Origin: a virus
IMG/VR virus record: IMGVR_UViG_3300020596_000005
Location: 1-36,730 of that record
Length of the DNA: 36,730 nucleotides
Reading direction: 5' to 3' (one strand)
Shown: positions 6,612-13,545 of the stretch, one piece after another
Layout: each line of letters begins with the position of its first letter
How positions within the stretch are numbered: position 1 is the first letter of the stretch
Notes under the pieces: generated by a model
What the model was told of the DNA's origin: nothing
What the model saw: the letters and a program-made list of their open reading frames with translations, nothing else
Database searches by the model: none
Program-made: the position numbers and the translations under genes

Positions 6612-6800
6612 TTAATTAATTAACTTATATCTTTTACCGTCAATAATTTTAATTTCATCTTCTTGTGCATCTATTTCTTCACATTTAGCTAGGTAGGCTT
6701 TGAATGCTGGGTTTATTATAGCTTTGTAGGTTTTGTCTGCTGGGTCTTTTATAGCTTCGTAGGCTTTGTATGCTTCATTTTTTTGTTCTTGTTTAGTCAT
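6612..6800 (-). CDS. 11-residue-repeat protein, paralogue C (two repeats)
   Basis: 62 residues: head MTKQEQKNEAYKAYEAIK, units DPADKTYKAII and NPAFKAYLAKC, and the full tail ending IIDGKRYKLIN. Its start overlaps the end of the upstream zinc-protein gene (6793-6800). Paralogue of the two genes that follow; differences in repeat number between copies point to slippage or unequal recombination within the array. Confidence 0.7.
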   Translation of the reverse strand: MTKQEQKNEAYKAYEAIKDPADKTYKAIINPAFKAYLAKCEEIDAQEDEIKIIDGKRYKLIN

Positions 6801-6957
6801 GTTTTAGTTGTTGATTAACAATACATAAACAAACTGTGTTATCACCTTCCAAAACATCGGACATTAACCCTGTACCATCACAAATTATACAGTTAACATT
6901 TACTTCTACATCTTTGATCTCTTCGATATATCCAGACTCTTTGTTTAGTTGAAACAT
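6793..6957 (-). CDS. Mini zinc-binding protein (CxxCxGTG...CLC)
   Basis: 54 residues from ATG 6957, the start that directly follows the 77-bp promoter repeat; an in-frame ATG at 6981 lies inside that repeat. Cys-x-x-Cys-Asp-Gly-Thr-Gly (NCIICDGTG, near residues 22-30) followed by CLC near 43-45 resembles half of a DnaJ-type zinc centre. A second protein with the same pattern is encoded at 15089-15190. Zinc binding is inferred from the Cys spacing. Possible roles are a zinc-ribbon regulator or protein-interaction module. Confidence 0.68.
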   Translation of the reverse strand: MFQLNKESGYIEEIKDVEVNVNCIICDGTGLMSDVLEGDNTVCLCIVNQQLKHD

Positions 6958-7032
6958 ATTTTTATTTATTATTGATAACATTTACAGTGTATACCTTTAT
7001 ACAATAGTATACAAGTTTAGTTGGGGATAACT
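6956..7032 (-). repeat. 77-bp direct repeat (promoter unit), copy 1
   Basis: Identical to 7467-7543. On the minus strand it encodes the last codons of the upstream gene (VIPN and stop), then carries TTGTATAC...TTGTATAA...GTATAC elements and an AT-rich leader ending at the ATG of the next gene. It probably holds a promoter plus operator; the exact -35/-10 pair is uncertain. Confidence 0.85.
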
Positions 7033-7466
7033 GTATAGCCTTTAATATTAAAATTATTTAACTTTATTTTAATACCTTCTTTTAATTCTATTACTTCGTA
7101 TCTATCTCTTCGTACTACTACACAGTCAGAACCAGTATTGAAGGTGCAGTTATGAAATGTGTCGAAGGTACAGTCAGAACCAGTATTGAAGGTGCAGTCA
7201 GAATCAGTATCGAAGGTACAGTCAGAATCAGTCTTGAAGGTACAGTCTCTACCAGTCTTGAAGGTGCAGTTATAACCAGTATTGAAGGTACAACAAGAAC
7301 CAGTATTGAAGGTGCAGTTAGAATCAGTCTTGAATGTCCAACCAGTCTCATTAATAAAATCTAAAACTAATCTCCATTCATTACTAGAAAACGTCTTCGT
7401 CTTTTCATCTATAGTATAAAGACTTTTATCTAACGGTATTCCAAACTTTGTTATTGAGTAACTCAT
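7017..7466 (-). CDS. Octapeptide-repeat (CTFxTGSD) predicted beta-solenoid protein
   Basis: 149 residues. After a unique N-terminal part (1-42) come about nine 8-residue units of the type CTF(N/K/D)TGSD (residues about 43-115), visible as 24-bp tandem repeats, then a C-terminal cap CVVVRRDRYEVIEL and GYTVIPN. Regular Cys-Thr-Phe-x-Thr turns suggest a solenoid with stacked Cys and Phe, similar in concept to pentapeptide-repeat proteins, which often mimic DNA. I know such TFNTG/TFKTG repeat proteins as uncharacterised phage or metagenomic families. A DNA-mimic or anti-defence role is only a suggestion. It is framed by the two copies of the 77-bp repeat. Confidence 0.75.
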   Translation of the reverse strand: MSYSITKFGIPLDKSLYTIDEKTKTFSSNEWRLVLDFINETGWTFKTDSNCTFNTGSCCTFNTGYNCTFKTGRDCTFKTDSDCTFDTDSDCTFNTGSDCTFDTFHNCTFNTGSDCVVVRRDRYEVIELKEGIKIKLNNFNIKGYTVIPN

Positions 7467-7543
7467 ATATTTTTATTTATTATTGATAACATTTACAGTG
7501 TATACCTTTATACAATAGTATACAAGTTTAGTTGGGGATAACT
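7467..7543 (-). repeat. 77-bp direct repeat (promoter unit), copy 2
   Basis: Second copy, offset 511 bp from the first, identical over 77 bases. It spans the 3' end of the resolvase-like gene (again coding VIPN and stop) and the leader of the octapeptide-repeat gene. A repeat covering both a 3' end and the next promoter indicates duplication or insertion of a gene-plus-promoter cassette. Confidence 0.85.
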
Positions 7544-7914
7544 ATTATTGCTAACTCTTTAGCACGAGCTTCGGTAAGCGAACGGCGATTGCTTCGTTTA
7601 GATTCGATATCAAAAGTTTCAACATCAATCATTACGAAACACTTGGGGTATTTTATAACAATATAGGCGGGGAGTTCTCTGCACCAAATGTAATCAGGCA
7701 TCCCTTCAAATATAGCTTCGACACGAATTAAAACCCCTCTCTTGCTTTTTATTCTTAGTCCATAATCTATCTGAACCTGCTTTACTTCTTTGAAGAGTAA
7801 GTAATTCTTTCCCCTTGTATCCTTCAATTCCAATGCACACGAGTAACGTGGGTTTTTCTCTATCCAATCTCTAAATTTAAGAGAGAAAATAGCTTCTCTT
7901 GATTTTCTAATCAT
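7528..7914 (-). CDS. PD-(D/E)XK nuclease, RecU/Holliday-junction-resolvase-like
   Basis: 128 residues from ATG 7914, which overlaps the helicase stop by 8 bases; the frame is open back to 7989 but that would put 83 bases inside the helicase gene. ALELKDTRGKN carries the ExK motif (Glu29, Lys31), followed by a helix with Gln (VKQVQIDYGL) and beta strands AYIVIKYPKCFVMIDVETF, the order seen in RecU and VRR-NUC-type resolvases. It likely resolves or trims recombination intermediates together with the SF2 helicase just upstream. The last codons are part of the 77-bp repeat, so the C-terminus may have been replaced. Confidence 0.68.
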   Translation of the reverse strand: MIRKSREAIFSLKFRDWIEKNPRYSCALELKDTRGKNYLLFKEVKQVQIDYGLRIKSKRGVLIRVEAIFEGMPDYIWCRELPAYIVIKYPKCFVMIDVETFDIESKRSNRRSLTEARAKELAIIVIPN

Positions 7915-9046
7915 TGGCAACCCAGGTAGAGGGGATAAAGGAAAGTCCTTTTTGAATGGTTTCATAGATTTTGTTATCACAACGACCACTAATTAAATAA
8001 TAATATCTTACAGGATGAAGGTTATGTATCCTTCTCACTCTAAATTTCATTTGTACAAAATCTCGAATCTTATAAGACATACTTACAAAGATGACCACGG
8101 AAAAAGTGTCGGCATCAAAGCCCTCGCCTAGAGAAGCTTGGACTATTAAAAAACATTCATCTACTTCGTTAGCCTCCTTTAATATTTCCTCTTGATGTAA
8201 AGTCCCACCATGCACCATAAATGTCTGGCGGTATTTTGATAGTTCCTTATTAAGATCCTCCACCTGTTCAACATAGTAGGCAACAACCAACACCTTTCTA
8301 AAATCTTTACTTATTTCTAAAATAGATTTTAATTTATTCCCCTGCTCGTGGCGATGTTCTTCAAAAAACCGTCCAGAAGGGGTAAGTTCTTGCCACGGTC
8401 CTTGAAATCTTGCTCTCTTCGATTTTATAACAAACTCTTCGGCAGGTGGAAGATAGAGTACGCAGTCTTTCAAAAGTACTACATCAGAATACTTTTCTAT
8501 TAACGGGCGCATCTCTTTCTCCCAACCTTGTTTCTTGAACCAAGCTGGCCATTTCAGAAAAGGTCGAGACTCTAAGATAAAAAAAGCTCTACGCCAATCT
8601 TTCCAATCAATATATATACCTAAAAAGCAAAGAAGTGTGTGCAGATTCCAAGGTGTTGACCTTATCGGGGTCGCAGTTTGTAGCATTATAGGTGTGTTTG
8701 GAAAAGCTTTGATGAGTTCATAGAGCCTTATGGACCGTTTAGAAGTCCCCTTAATGAAGAGTGGTGAAGCAAAGTTATCTGCTTCATCAACCACAATGGC
8801 CGACCATTCCTTTATTTCAAGCTTATAATCCATTGGGACAACTGTGGCTTTTGTCTGCCATTTAGTTAACTCATTTTTCCATTTTTTGATGATACGTTTT
8901 GGACAGATGACTAGAGCGTCTCTATCACGATTATCACGTAACCAGACACATGCTCCAATGGTTTTCCCTGTGCCACCTTCCCAAGTCAAAAACGCCTTAT
9001 CAGAATAGCTTTGTGCACATTTTTTTTGGTGAGGCATCAACAACAT
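7907..9046 (-). CDS. Superfamily II DNA helicase (DEAD/SNF2-like)
   Basis: 379 residues. Walker A WEGGTGKT at 22-29, motif II VVDEAD at 85-90, motif III LQTATPIR near 123-130, and motifs V/VI ASLGEGFD and QMKFRVRRI in the C-terminal RecA fold. MPHQKKCAQSY at the start fits the Q-motif-like PxQ of SNF2/DEAD phage helicases. It is shorter than most SNF2 ATPases (two RecA domains with little insertion), typical for phage versions. ATP-driven DNA unwinding or remodelling in replication/recombination is likely. It overlaps the nuclease genes on both sides, forming a helicase-nuclease unit. Confidence 0.9.
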   Translation of the reverse strand: MLLMPHQKKCAQSYSDKAFLTWEGGTGKTIGACVWLRDNRDRDALVICPKRIIKKWKNELTKWQTKATVVPMDYKLEIKEWSAIVVDEADNFASPLFIKGTSKRSIRLYELIKAFPNTPIMLQTATPIRSTPWNLHTLLCFLGIYIDWKDWRRAFFILESRPFLKWPAWFKKQGWEKEMRPLIEKYSDVVLLKDCVLYLPPAEEFVIKSKRARFQGPWQELTPSGRFFEEHRHEQGNKLKSILEISKDFRKVLVVAYYVEQVEDLNKELSKYRQTFMVHGGTLHQEEILKEANEVDECFLIVQASLGEGFDADTFSVVIFVSMSYKIRDFVQMKFRVRRIHNLHPVRYYYLISGRCDNKIYETIQKGLSFIPSTWVAND

Positions 9047-9681
9047 TTTTTATAATCTTCTTCTATCTCTATTGCTAATCTAAGAACCCACCTCTTAGTC
9101 TCCTCTAATTCCTCTAGGGTTAGAGTACGTTCAAAAATAACATGCCTCCCTGTGAGTATAAGGTTTTTTGAAAATATGAGTTCGCACGAACCCACCTTCT
9201 TTTTCTTAACATCCCATGCGGATTCAAGAAATACTAGAGTTGTTTTTGGAACAAACATATCCATTTTTTCTTTAATACACATAGCGTAGAAAGGTAACTG
9301 TTTCCACTTGTTTACAGTAGACTGTGTCCACCTATCAGTACCGTCAGGCTTGTTAATACCGGTCTTATACTCAATAAATGCACCTGTGGGAGGATCAAAA
9401 CTGTCAATATAACCTTTTAGAGGGACTCCTTGTAGTGTGATACATATTTCAGATTCCATTACGCTGTAGTGAGGTATATGCGACATTGTACTAATGAGCT
9501 CATGTGACTCCTTTCCGAATAGAGTGTAGGGGGTATTTACCGTTGGCTTATTCAAATAATACCTATCACGAAATTGTGCAGGACTTTTTTCCCACAAAAG
9601 TAGTGAGGAATAAGACAAGTAGCCACGGGGGAATTTATTTGAATTTGTTTCCATAACCATGCAGTCAAACTTTGACTGCAT
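9037..9681 (-). CDS. PD-(D/E)XK (RecB/Cas4-like) exonuclease
   Basis: 214 residues. LSYSSLLLWEKSPAQF near 22-37, GKESHELI with His60, GYIDSFD with Asp93, and FIEYKTG with Glu104-x-Lys106 give the order of the PDDEXK_1/RecB nuclease family. The His-Asp-ExK arrangement predicts metal-dependent exonuclease activity, probably in recombination with the downstream helicase. A 23-bp perfect palindrome covers the first codons; internal ATGs at 9660 and 9654 are alternative starts that would leave the palindrome upstream. The C-terminus ends in two Cys; no iron-sulfur Cys cluster of the Cas4 type is seen. Confidence 0.82.
   Translation of the reverse strand: MQSKFDCMVMETNSNKFPRGYLSYSSLLLWEKSPAQFRDRYYLNKPTVNTPYTLFGKESHELISTMSHIPHYSVMESEICITLQGVPLKGYIDSFDPPTGAFIEYKTGINKPDGTDRWTQSTVNKWKQLPFYAMCIKEKMDMFVPKTTLVFLESAWDVKKKKVGSCELIFSKNLILTGRHVIFERTLTLEELEETKRWVLRLAIEIEEDYKKCC
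9659..9681. promoter_or_regulatory. Perfect 23-bp palindrome at the nuclease start (operator or hairpin)
   Basis: ATGCAGTCAAA (9659-9669) and TTTGACTGCAT (9671-9681) are exact inverted complements around C9670. It includes the outer ATG of the nuclease gene and ends just before the two internal ATGs. It could bind a dimeric regulator or form an RNA hairpin that hides the start. Confidence 0.75.
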
Positions 9682-9696
9682 AATATGTAAGCAATA

Positions 9697-10287
9697 CTAG
9701 AAATCAATTGCACCGTATAGTGAATGTTTGGATATTTCAACAAGCAAAAACTTACGAGCAGTCATTTTCCAATCATCTATGTCGAACTTATCACTCCCCT
9801 CTGGAAAAGCAGGGTAACCATTAGTAACTACATACTTCTCTCCTACCTTACTCCCATAATTACTAGGTATCTTTTTATCATCTTGATAAATGGTAACTCC
9901 TTTACGCTTCTTTCCTGATTCATCTTCAAACGAATATGGAACGAGCTTAACTTCCTTAGTCACATCGATTAGTGGGAGCTTCTTCATAAAGTCTTCACCG
10001 AAAGATGATTCGGAGTTTAGGGAAATAATTATCTTTTCTTTTTCATCACCTAGAGTTACTTGAATCATTTTTCCATAATCACTTTCATACACATTTAGGC
10101 TAATCATCTTTCCCTGAATACTCTCCACAATGAATTCATTCTTCACACCTTTCTTACCGTCTGAGGTTTTATATTCACGCTTTACTGAACCTTCTGCACC
10201 CTCTCCAGCCTCTGTATGAAACTTACCGTCTGATAAAACACTGTAATATGGTGACCGATTTTTTGCATAACTTATTTGTATAGTCAT
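9697..10287 (-). CDS. Putative phage single-stranded-DNA-binding protein
   Basis: 196 residues with no catalytic motif. Mostly beta: YYSVLSDGKFH, ISLNVYESDYGKMIQVTLGD, then SSFGEDFMKKLPLIDVTKEVKL and PYSFEDESGKKRKGVTIYQD; the C-terminal part is acidic/aromatic (DKFDIDDWKM). The pattern (FGxxFMKKLPxID, KVKLxPYSF, GKxRKGVTIYQ) resembles proteins annotated as ssDNA-binding in many tailed phages, and the place between replicative helicase and recombination nuclease fits. This is a family resemblance from memory, not a motif proof. The leader is AATAAATAAA, with no Shine-Dalgarno sequence. Confidence 0.6.
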   Translation of the reverse strand: MTIQISYAKNRSPYYSVLSDGKFHTEAGEGAEGSVKREYKTSDGKKGVKNEFIVESIQGKMISLNVYESDYGKMIQVTLGDEKEKIIISLNSESSFGEDFMKKLPLIDVTKEVKLVPYSFEDESGKKRKGVTIYQDDKKIPSNYGSKVGEKYVVTNGYPAFPEGSDKFDIDDWKMTARKFLLVEISKHSLYGAIDF

Positions 10288-10316
10288 TTTATTTATTTAT
10301 TATTTAATATTATTTC

Positions 10317-10361
10317 GACCTTTTTACTACTTTGCAATTAAAGCAAAATAGTTAAAAAGTC
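10317..10361 (-). terminator. Hairpin between the HTH gene and the ssDNA-binding-protein gene
   Basis: Arms 10317-10335 and 10343-10361 are inverted complements at 16 of 19 positions with a 7-nt loop. The structure overlaps the stop codon of the HTH gene. It could partly end transcription or act as an operator; there is no clean T-run. Confidence 0.5.
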
Positions 10362-10518
10362 ATAATTTATTTACTACAGATATTGTGTTTCTAGGTAAAC
10401 GGAAAATATAAGAAGCCTCCGATTGAGAGTAACCTTTTTTTAAGCACAGTTTTATTAAACGATTTCGTTCCTTAATAAGCCCCTTTTCTTTTCCTTTTGG
10501 TTTGCCTCCTTTATTCAT
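10360..10518 (-). CDS. Small HTH DNA-binding protein (52 aa)
   Basis: ATG 10518 to TGA 10360-10362, 52 residues. The N-terminus is very basic (NKGGKPKGKEKG), then a helix-turn-helix of the resolvase/invertase HTH_7 or sigma-region-4 type: RLIKLCLKKGYSQSEASY followed by IFRLPRNTISVV. It likely binds DNA in its own upstream region, where two TATGTAATAG copies stand 11 bp apart (10539-10559). A -10-like TATAGT lies 6 bp before the ATG, so its mRNA may be leaderless. Candidate regulator of the early arm. Confidence 0.68.
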   Translation of the reverse strand: MNKGGKPKGKEKGLIKERNRLIKLCLKKGYSQSEASYIFRLPRNTISVVNKL

Positions 10519-10524
10519 AGAAAT

Positions 10525-10568
10525 ACTATAGCATAGATTATGTAATAGCTATGTAATAGTTATCCACA
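10525..10568 (-). promoter_or_regulatory. Control region of the HTH gene with direct repeats and a DnaA-box match
   Basis: Contains TATAGT (plus-strand ACTATA 10525-10530) 6 bp before the HTH start, two direct TATGTAATAG copies (10539-10548 and 10550-10559) spaced one helical turn apart, and TTATCCACA at 10560-10568, an exact DnaA-box consensus. Autoregulation by the HTH protein is inferred. Confidence 0.55.
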
Positions 10569-10573
10569 CATGG

Positions 10574-12112
10574 TTAAAAAGTCATATTTTTTTCATTATC
10601 TACATCTGATTTTAATTTCAATCCTGTATACCCTCTAACCGCCCTATGTCCTATTCTTTTAGGTTGTAATATTTTATATTCTCCTGAGTGGCGCTTGAGT
10701 TCAAATTGAAATTTGAGCAATGAGCAGGTTTTAATTCCTTGTTCATAGCAGAACTTTATATATCCCGTAGGGCTTATTCCTGCTTTTCCGTATAATTCTT
10801 TTGATTCTATTGCTTCTGTAAATGTAGAATCGAGGTCATACTCGCTATCAATGAAAGCATACGTTGAATTACTTTGATGAATATTGTCTTTTAGGTCTTC
10901 TTTGCTAGCCTCGCTTATAATAAACCCGTCCTTGAGTGTTTTTGCGCCTTCTATAGCCCAATTAAGGATGCCTGAGCCTTCCTCTTTAAGTAAAATATCC
11001 TCGTAACGGAGAATCCTTTCTTTTTCTTTAAGCTGATAGCGAAAAGGAATTGAAATCATACGATGTTTCATTCCTTGAAAATCATTGAAGCGAGGTAAGT
11101 CATTACAAGCAATGATAAACTTTGCTTTGACGGAATAGCGAAAAGAGTTTTTATACTTTGGATTTATATCTATAACGCCCTCCGATGACATTGCGGTAAG
11201 TCTTGACGATTCTATAAATTTAGATGAGATTTCATCAGAGAAATTTAGCTGCTTGCCAACAAGAGCTGTTAGGATAGAGGAATTTTCACCTTCTATTTGG
11301 TGAAGGGATAGGGTAGATACATTGCCCCAACCAATAAGACCGCATAATATTTTTGCTGTTGTTGATTTTCCATTACGAGCTGTATCGCCATATAGAAAAA
11401 AGACTTTGTGCATAGGATTGCCTTCTCCAATTGAATAACCAAACATTTGTTGAATCATAAATGCGTTTGATTTATCTTCTTTTGTTATTTTCTTTATAAA
11501 ATCATCAAACTTTTGACACTTTGCTTCGGGGTTATATTCATAGGGGACTTGTACTGTAGAGAAGTAGGTTGCTATGTGAGGTTTAATTTCAAACGTCTCC
11601 ATATCTAGAAGGCCATTCTTTAGATTAAGAAAGAATTTCTGGTTAAGAAGTGCTTCCTCGGTAAAATTTCTTTCGGGAGTACGAGATAGTAATGAACTAA
11701 TACGAGTGACGGTATCTTTAACATGTCTACTTGATGACCTATCTTCAAGTAAGGAGAATTTTTTCATGAGTTCGTCTACAAGGTTATAGATATCTTGATC
11801 AAAAACAAAAACATACACTCCATTTTTATATTCATAGAAACTTGAATTTTCTTCACGGCGGAATAATACTATTTGAGGGTACTCTATTATAAACTTTTCA
11901 TCCAGTATGTTATATAAAGTTGCTTTTTCAGCTTTACTGGCAAAAAGAGTAGCAGAAAACGCACGAGATTTAGCCGTATTACTTAACCAAGATTTAACCT
12001 CATCTGTAGTAATTTCAAATTCTTTAGTTAATTCATATACATCTTCCTCTGTACCTCCTGCATTTACCAATTTTGTAGCGGCTAAATAAAACTTTGTTTT
12101 TATTTTTTTCAT
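10574..12112 (-). CDS. D5-type SF3 replicative helicase
   Basis: 512 residues. Residues about 60-220 correspond to the D5_N region (ERNFTEEALL, LNLKNGLLDMETFEIKPH). Walker A is YGDTARNGKST at 241-251, Walker B LNFSDE at 289-294, and the SF3 motif C is near FIIACNDLPRF around 334-344 with downstream arginines (GMKHRMISIPF). The family forms hexameric 3'-5' helicases that work with a primase in phage and plasmid replication; the primase-polymerase gene is directly upstream and overlaps by 4 nt. Residues 20-45 (TEEDVYELTKEFEITTDEVKSWL) look like a small extra HTH-like N-terminal domain. Confidence 0.92.
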   Translation of the reverse strand: MKKIKTKFYLAATKLVNAGGTEEDVYELTKEFEITTDEVKSWLSNTAKSRAFSATLFASKAEKATLYNILDEKFIIEYPQIVLFRREENSSFYEYKNGVYVFVFDQDIYNLVDELMKKFSLLEDRSSSRHVKDTVTRISSLLSRTPERNFTEEALLNQKFFLNLKNGLLDMETFEIKPHIATYFSTVQVPYEYNPEAKCQKFDDFIKKITKEDKSNAFMIQQMFGYSIGEGNPMHKVFFLYGDTARNGKSTTAKILCGLIGWGNVSTLSLHQIEGENSSILTALVGKQLNFSDEISSKFIESSRLTAMSSEGVIDINPKYKNSFRYSVKAKFIIACNDLPRFNDFQGMKHRMISIPFRYQLKEKERILRYEDILLKEEGSGILNWAIEGAKTLKDGFIISEASKEDLKDNIHQSNSTYAFIDSEYDLDSTFTEAIESKELYGKAGISPTGYIKFCYEQGIKTCSLLKFQFELKRHSGEYKILQPKRIGHRAVRGYTGLKLKSDVDNEKNMTF

Positions 12113-12978
12113 ATTAGTTTATTAACTATTTTATAATTTTCCATTACGAGTGCTTTGGAAGCCTTAAAGAAATCACCACCATGAACAAGTGTGGTATAGA
12201 GGGTAAACTTTGAATACCCTTTCATTTGTACAAGGCCTTGAACAGAAGTTGTGTAGGGGAAGAAGAGATCGTATCCTTTCCAGTTAGTGGAAGCTGAAAT
12301 ACCATCTTTTTTATCTGGCCGCCTCCAGTATTGAATTGGGTTCCCACTACCAACCTTAGTCCAACCTAGAGGAAGGAGTACGTCATCCCACGTTGCAAGG
12401 GTATTAAATATGTCTCCCGGTCTGCCCCCTATAAATGTTTTATTCTTTGGAGGTGGAGTAACTGATTCTTTTTCTGGCTCGAGGGCATCTAATACTTTAA
12501 TAAGAATATCATCCGGTATCTCTCCTACAGGAAAATTTTCCTCAATTGTATATGTACCATTTTTGAAAAACGTAGGTGGAGCGAATACCAACGAGCCATT
12601 GGATTGAACATCAACAGCCTTGAGTATTCCTTTATGATCCTGTCTTTTATGTTTTGTGGTTTTAAGAAGGGGATTGTATAAAGTGTAGAAATGATAGCCA
12701 CCAGAAGGTGTGCGAATTTGAAACATCCCTTTATTTAAGAATGGAGTGGGGTCACCACCATTTTTAGTATCAACATCAAAAACGATGAGATTAGATATCT
12801 CACCACAAACAATTGCATAATTTTGAGTCGGCCACTTTAACCACGATGCAACCTCTTTAAGAGTTGGTTTGCGTGATTGAAATTTAGTCCAACTCGTAAG
12901 TATCTTTTTTTCTGCTAAACCTGTATTGAAAAATGAATAACCCTTTTCTACGTAACTTTTTATAAAATCTTTTTGCAT
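12109..12978 (-). CDS. Primase-polymerase (archaeo-eukaryotic type, Prim-Pol N-terminal domain)
   Basis: 289 residues. The AEP catalytic pattern is clear: LIVFDVDTKNGG with Asp68 and Asp70, SGGYHFYT with His96, and AVDVQSNGSLVFAPPT with Asp123. It makes primers, and possibly extends DNA, for phage replication with the D5 helicase in the same operon. Residues about 180-280 form a separate region (TWDDVLLPLGWTKV and KGYSKFTLYTTL) that matches the domain often linking Prim-Pol to D5 helicases. It is the first gene of the minus block, 32 nt after the -10 box of a strong promoter. Confidence 0.9.
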   Translation of the reverse strand: MQKDFIKSYVEKGYSFFNTGLAEKKILTSWTKFQSRKPTLKEVASWLKWPTQNYAIVCGEISNLIVFDVDTKNGGDPTPFLNKGMFQIRTPSGGYHFYTLYNPLLKTTKHKRQDHKGILKAVDVQSNGSLVFAPPTFFKNGTYTIEENFPVGEIPDDILIKVLDALEPEKESVTPPPKNKTFIGGRPGDIFNTLATWDDVLLPLGWTKVGSGNPIQYWRRPDKKDGISASTNWKGYDLFFPYTTSVQGLVQMKGYSKFTLYTTLVHGGDFFKASKALVMENYKIVNKLI

Positions 12979-13010
12979 ATTTTTTTAATTAATACTGTCA
13001 TAATGAAATT

Positions 13011-13039
13011 AGTATAAATGATTGAAAGTTTAAAGTCAA
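13011..13039 (-). promoter_or_regulatory. Strong sigma-70-type promoter of the replication operon
   Basis: On the minus strand TTGACT (13034-13039) and TATACT (13011-13016) are spaced exactly 17 bp. The start of transcription would fall near 13004, giving a leader of about 26 nt to the primase ATG at 12978. Confidence 0.82.
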
Positions 13040-13086
13040 CATGATAGACTGTGGATAGGCATAGTTTAATTACTAAGCTGTCAACG

Positions 13087-13128
13087 AAAAGCCCGATGAT
13101 ATGGAGGTTCTCCACATTACGGGCTTTT
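13087..13128. terminator. Two-tier hairpin terminator, left
   Basis: Outer stem AAAAGCCCG/CGGGCTTTT (13087-13095/13120-13128) with an inner hairpin TGGAG/CTCCA (13102-13106/13110-13114). T-runs follow on both strands, so it can stop transcription in both directions. It separates the primase promoter from the repeat region. Confidence 0.78.
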
Positions 13129-13144
13129 TGTTTTGATTATATTA

Positions 13145-13170
13145 TATGCTGACAGACACCTGTCAGCATA
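13145..13170. repeat. Perfect inverted repeat at the first 19-bp iteron
   Basis: TATGCTGACAG (13145-13155) and CTGTCAGCATA (13160-13170), 4-nt spacer ACAC. The right arm is the first half of iteron copy 1. Confidence 0.85.
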
Positions 13171-13455
13171 AACGTGGCTCTGTTCAGTCGTTAAAGTTAA
13201 AAAGCAGACCATGCTGTCAGGTACGTTTTACAACCTGTCAGCATAAACGTGGCTTAACACGGGCTTATTACCAGGGAACCAGAGATTTTTGATTTAGAAA
13301 GAGGTATAAGGGATTATCATCATCACATTATCATCATCATCATCTTCTATACGAATTTGTTTACCCCCCTTTTTGGTCATTCTCTGTCAGCATAAACGTG
13401 GCCCTGTTAAGCCACCCTTTTTTTTGCTTGAGACACCTGTCAGCATAAACGTGGC
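13160..13455 (+). repeat. Four copies of a 19-bp iteron-like repeat
   Basis: CTGTCAGCATAAACGTGGC occurs without mismatch at 13160-13178, 13235-13253, 13384-13402 and 13437-13455. Copies 3 and 4 share a longer right flank (CCTGTTAAGCCA), copies 1 and 4 a left flank ACAC. Related half-sites (CTGACAGCAT, GACAGGGTGG) lie at about 13489-13506. The reading frame on the minus strand across this stretch is a by-product of the repeats. Confidence 0.85.
13316..13344. repeat. ATC trinucleotide repeat tract
   Basis: Run of ATC/CAT units with one interruption (ATCATCATCACATTATCATC and more). Low-complexity tract between iteron copies 2 and 3. Confidence 0.75.
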
Positions 13456-13518
13456 CCTGTTAAGCCATTTAAAGCCACCCTGACAGCATTTTGACATGAC
13501 AGGGTGGCAGTAAAAACG

Positions 13519-13545
13519 TGTTTCTATATTATTAGCCATATAATC
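13519..13545. repeat. 27-bp long-range inverted repeat, left arm
   Basis: Exactly complementary to 14040-14066, about 495 bp away. Key core: ATTATTAGCCATATAATC. The two arms enclose the right two-tier terminator, the TA tract and most of the smaller palindromes. Confidence 0.85.

Noticed and set aside
7152-7364. 70-residue frame with EGTVRTSIEGAV repeats on the plus strand
   Set aside because: Reverse of the octapeptide-repeat gene; the minus frame has the proper N- and C-terminal caps and a promoter.
7915-7989. Longer N-terminus for the resolvase-like protein
   Set aside because: These codons lie wholly within the helicase gene; the start overlapping the helicase stop by 8 nt is more plausible.
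13160-13455. CRISPR-like array of 19-bp repeats
   Set aside because: Repeats are short, spacings are unequal (56, 130 and 34 bp), flanks are themselves repeated and no cas genes exist; iterons fit better.
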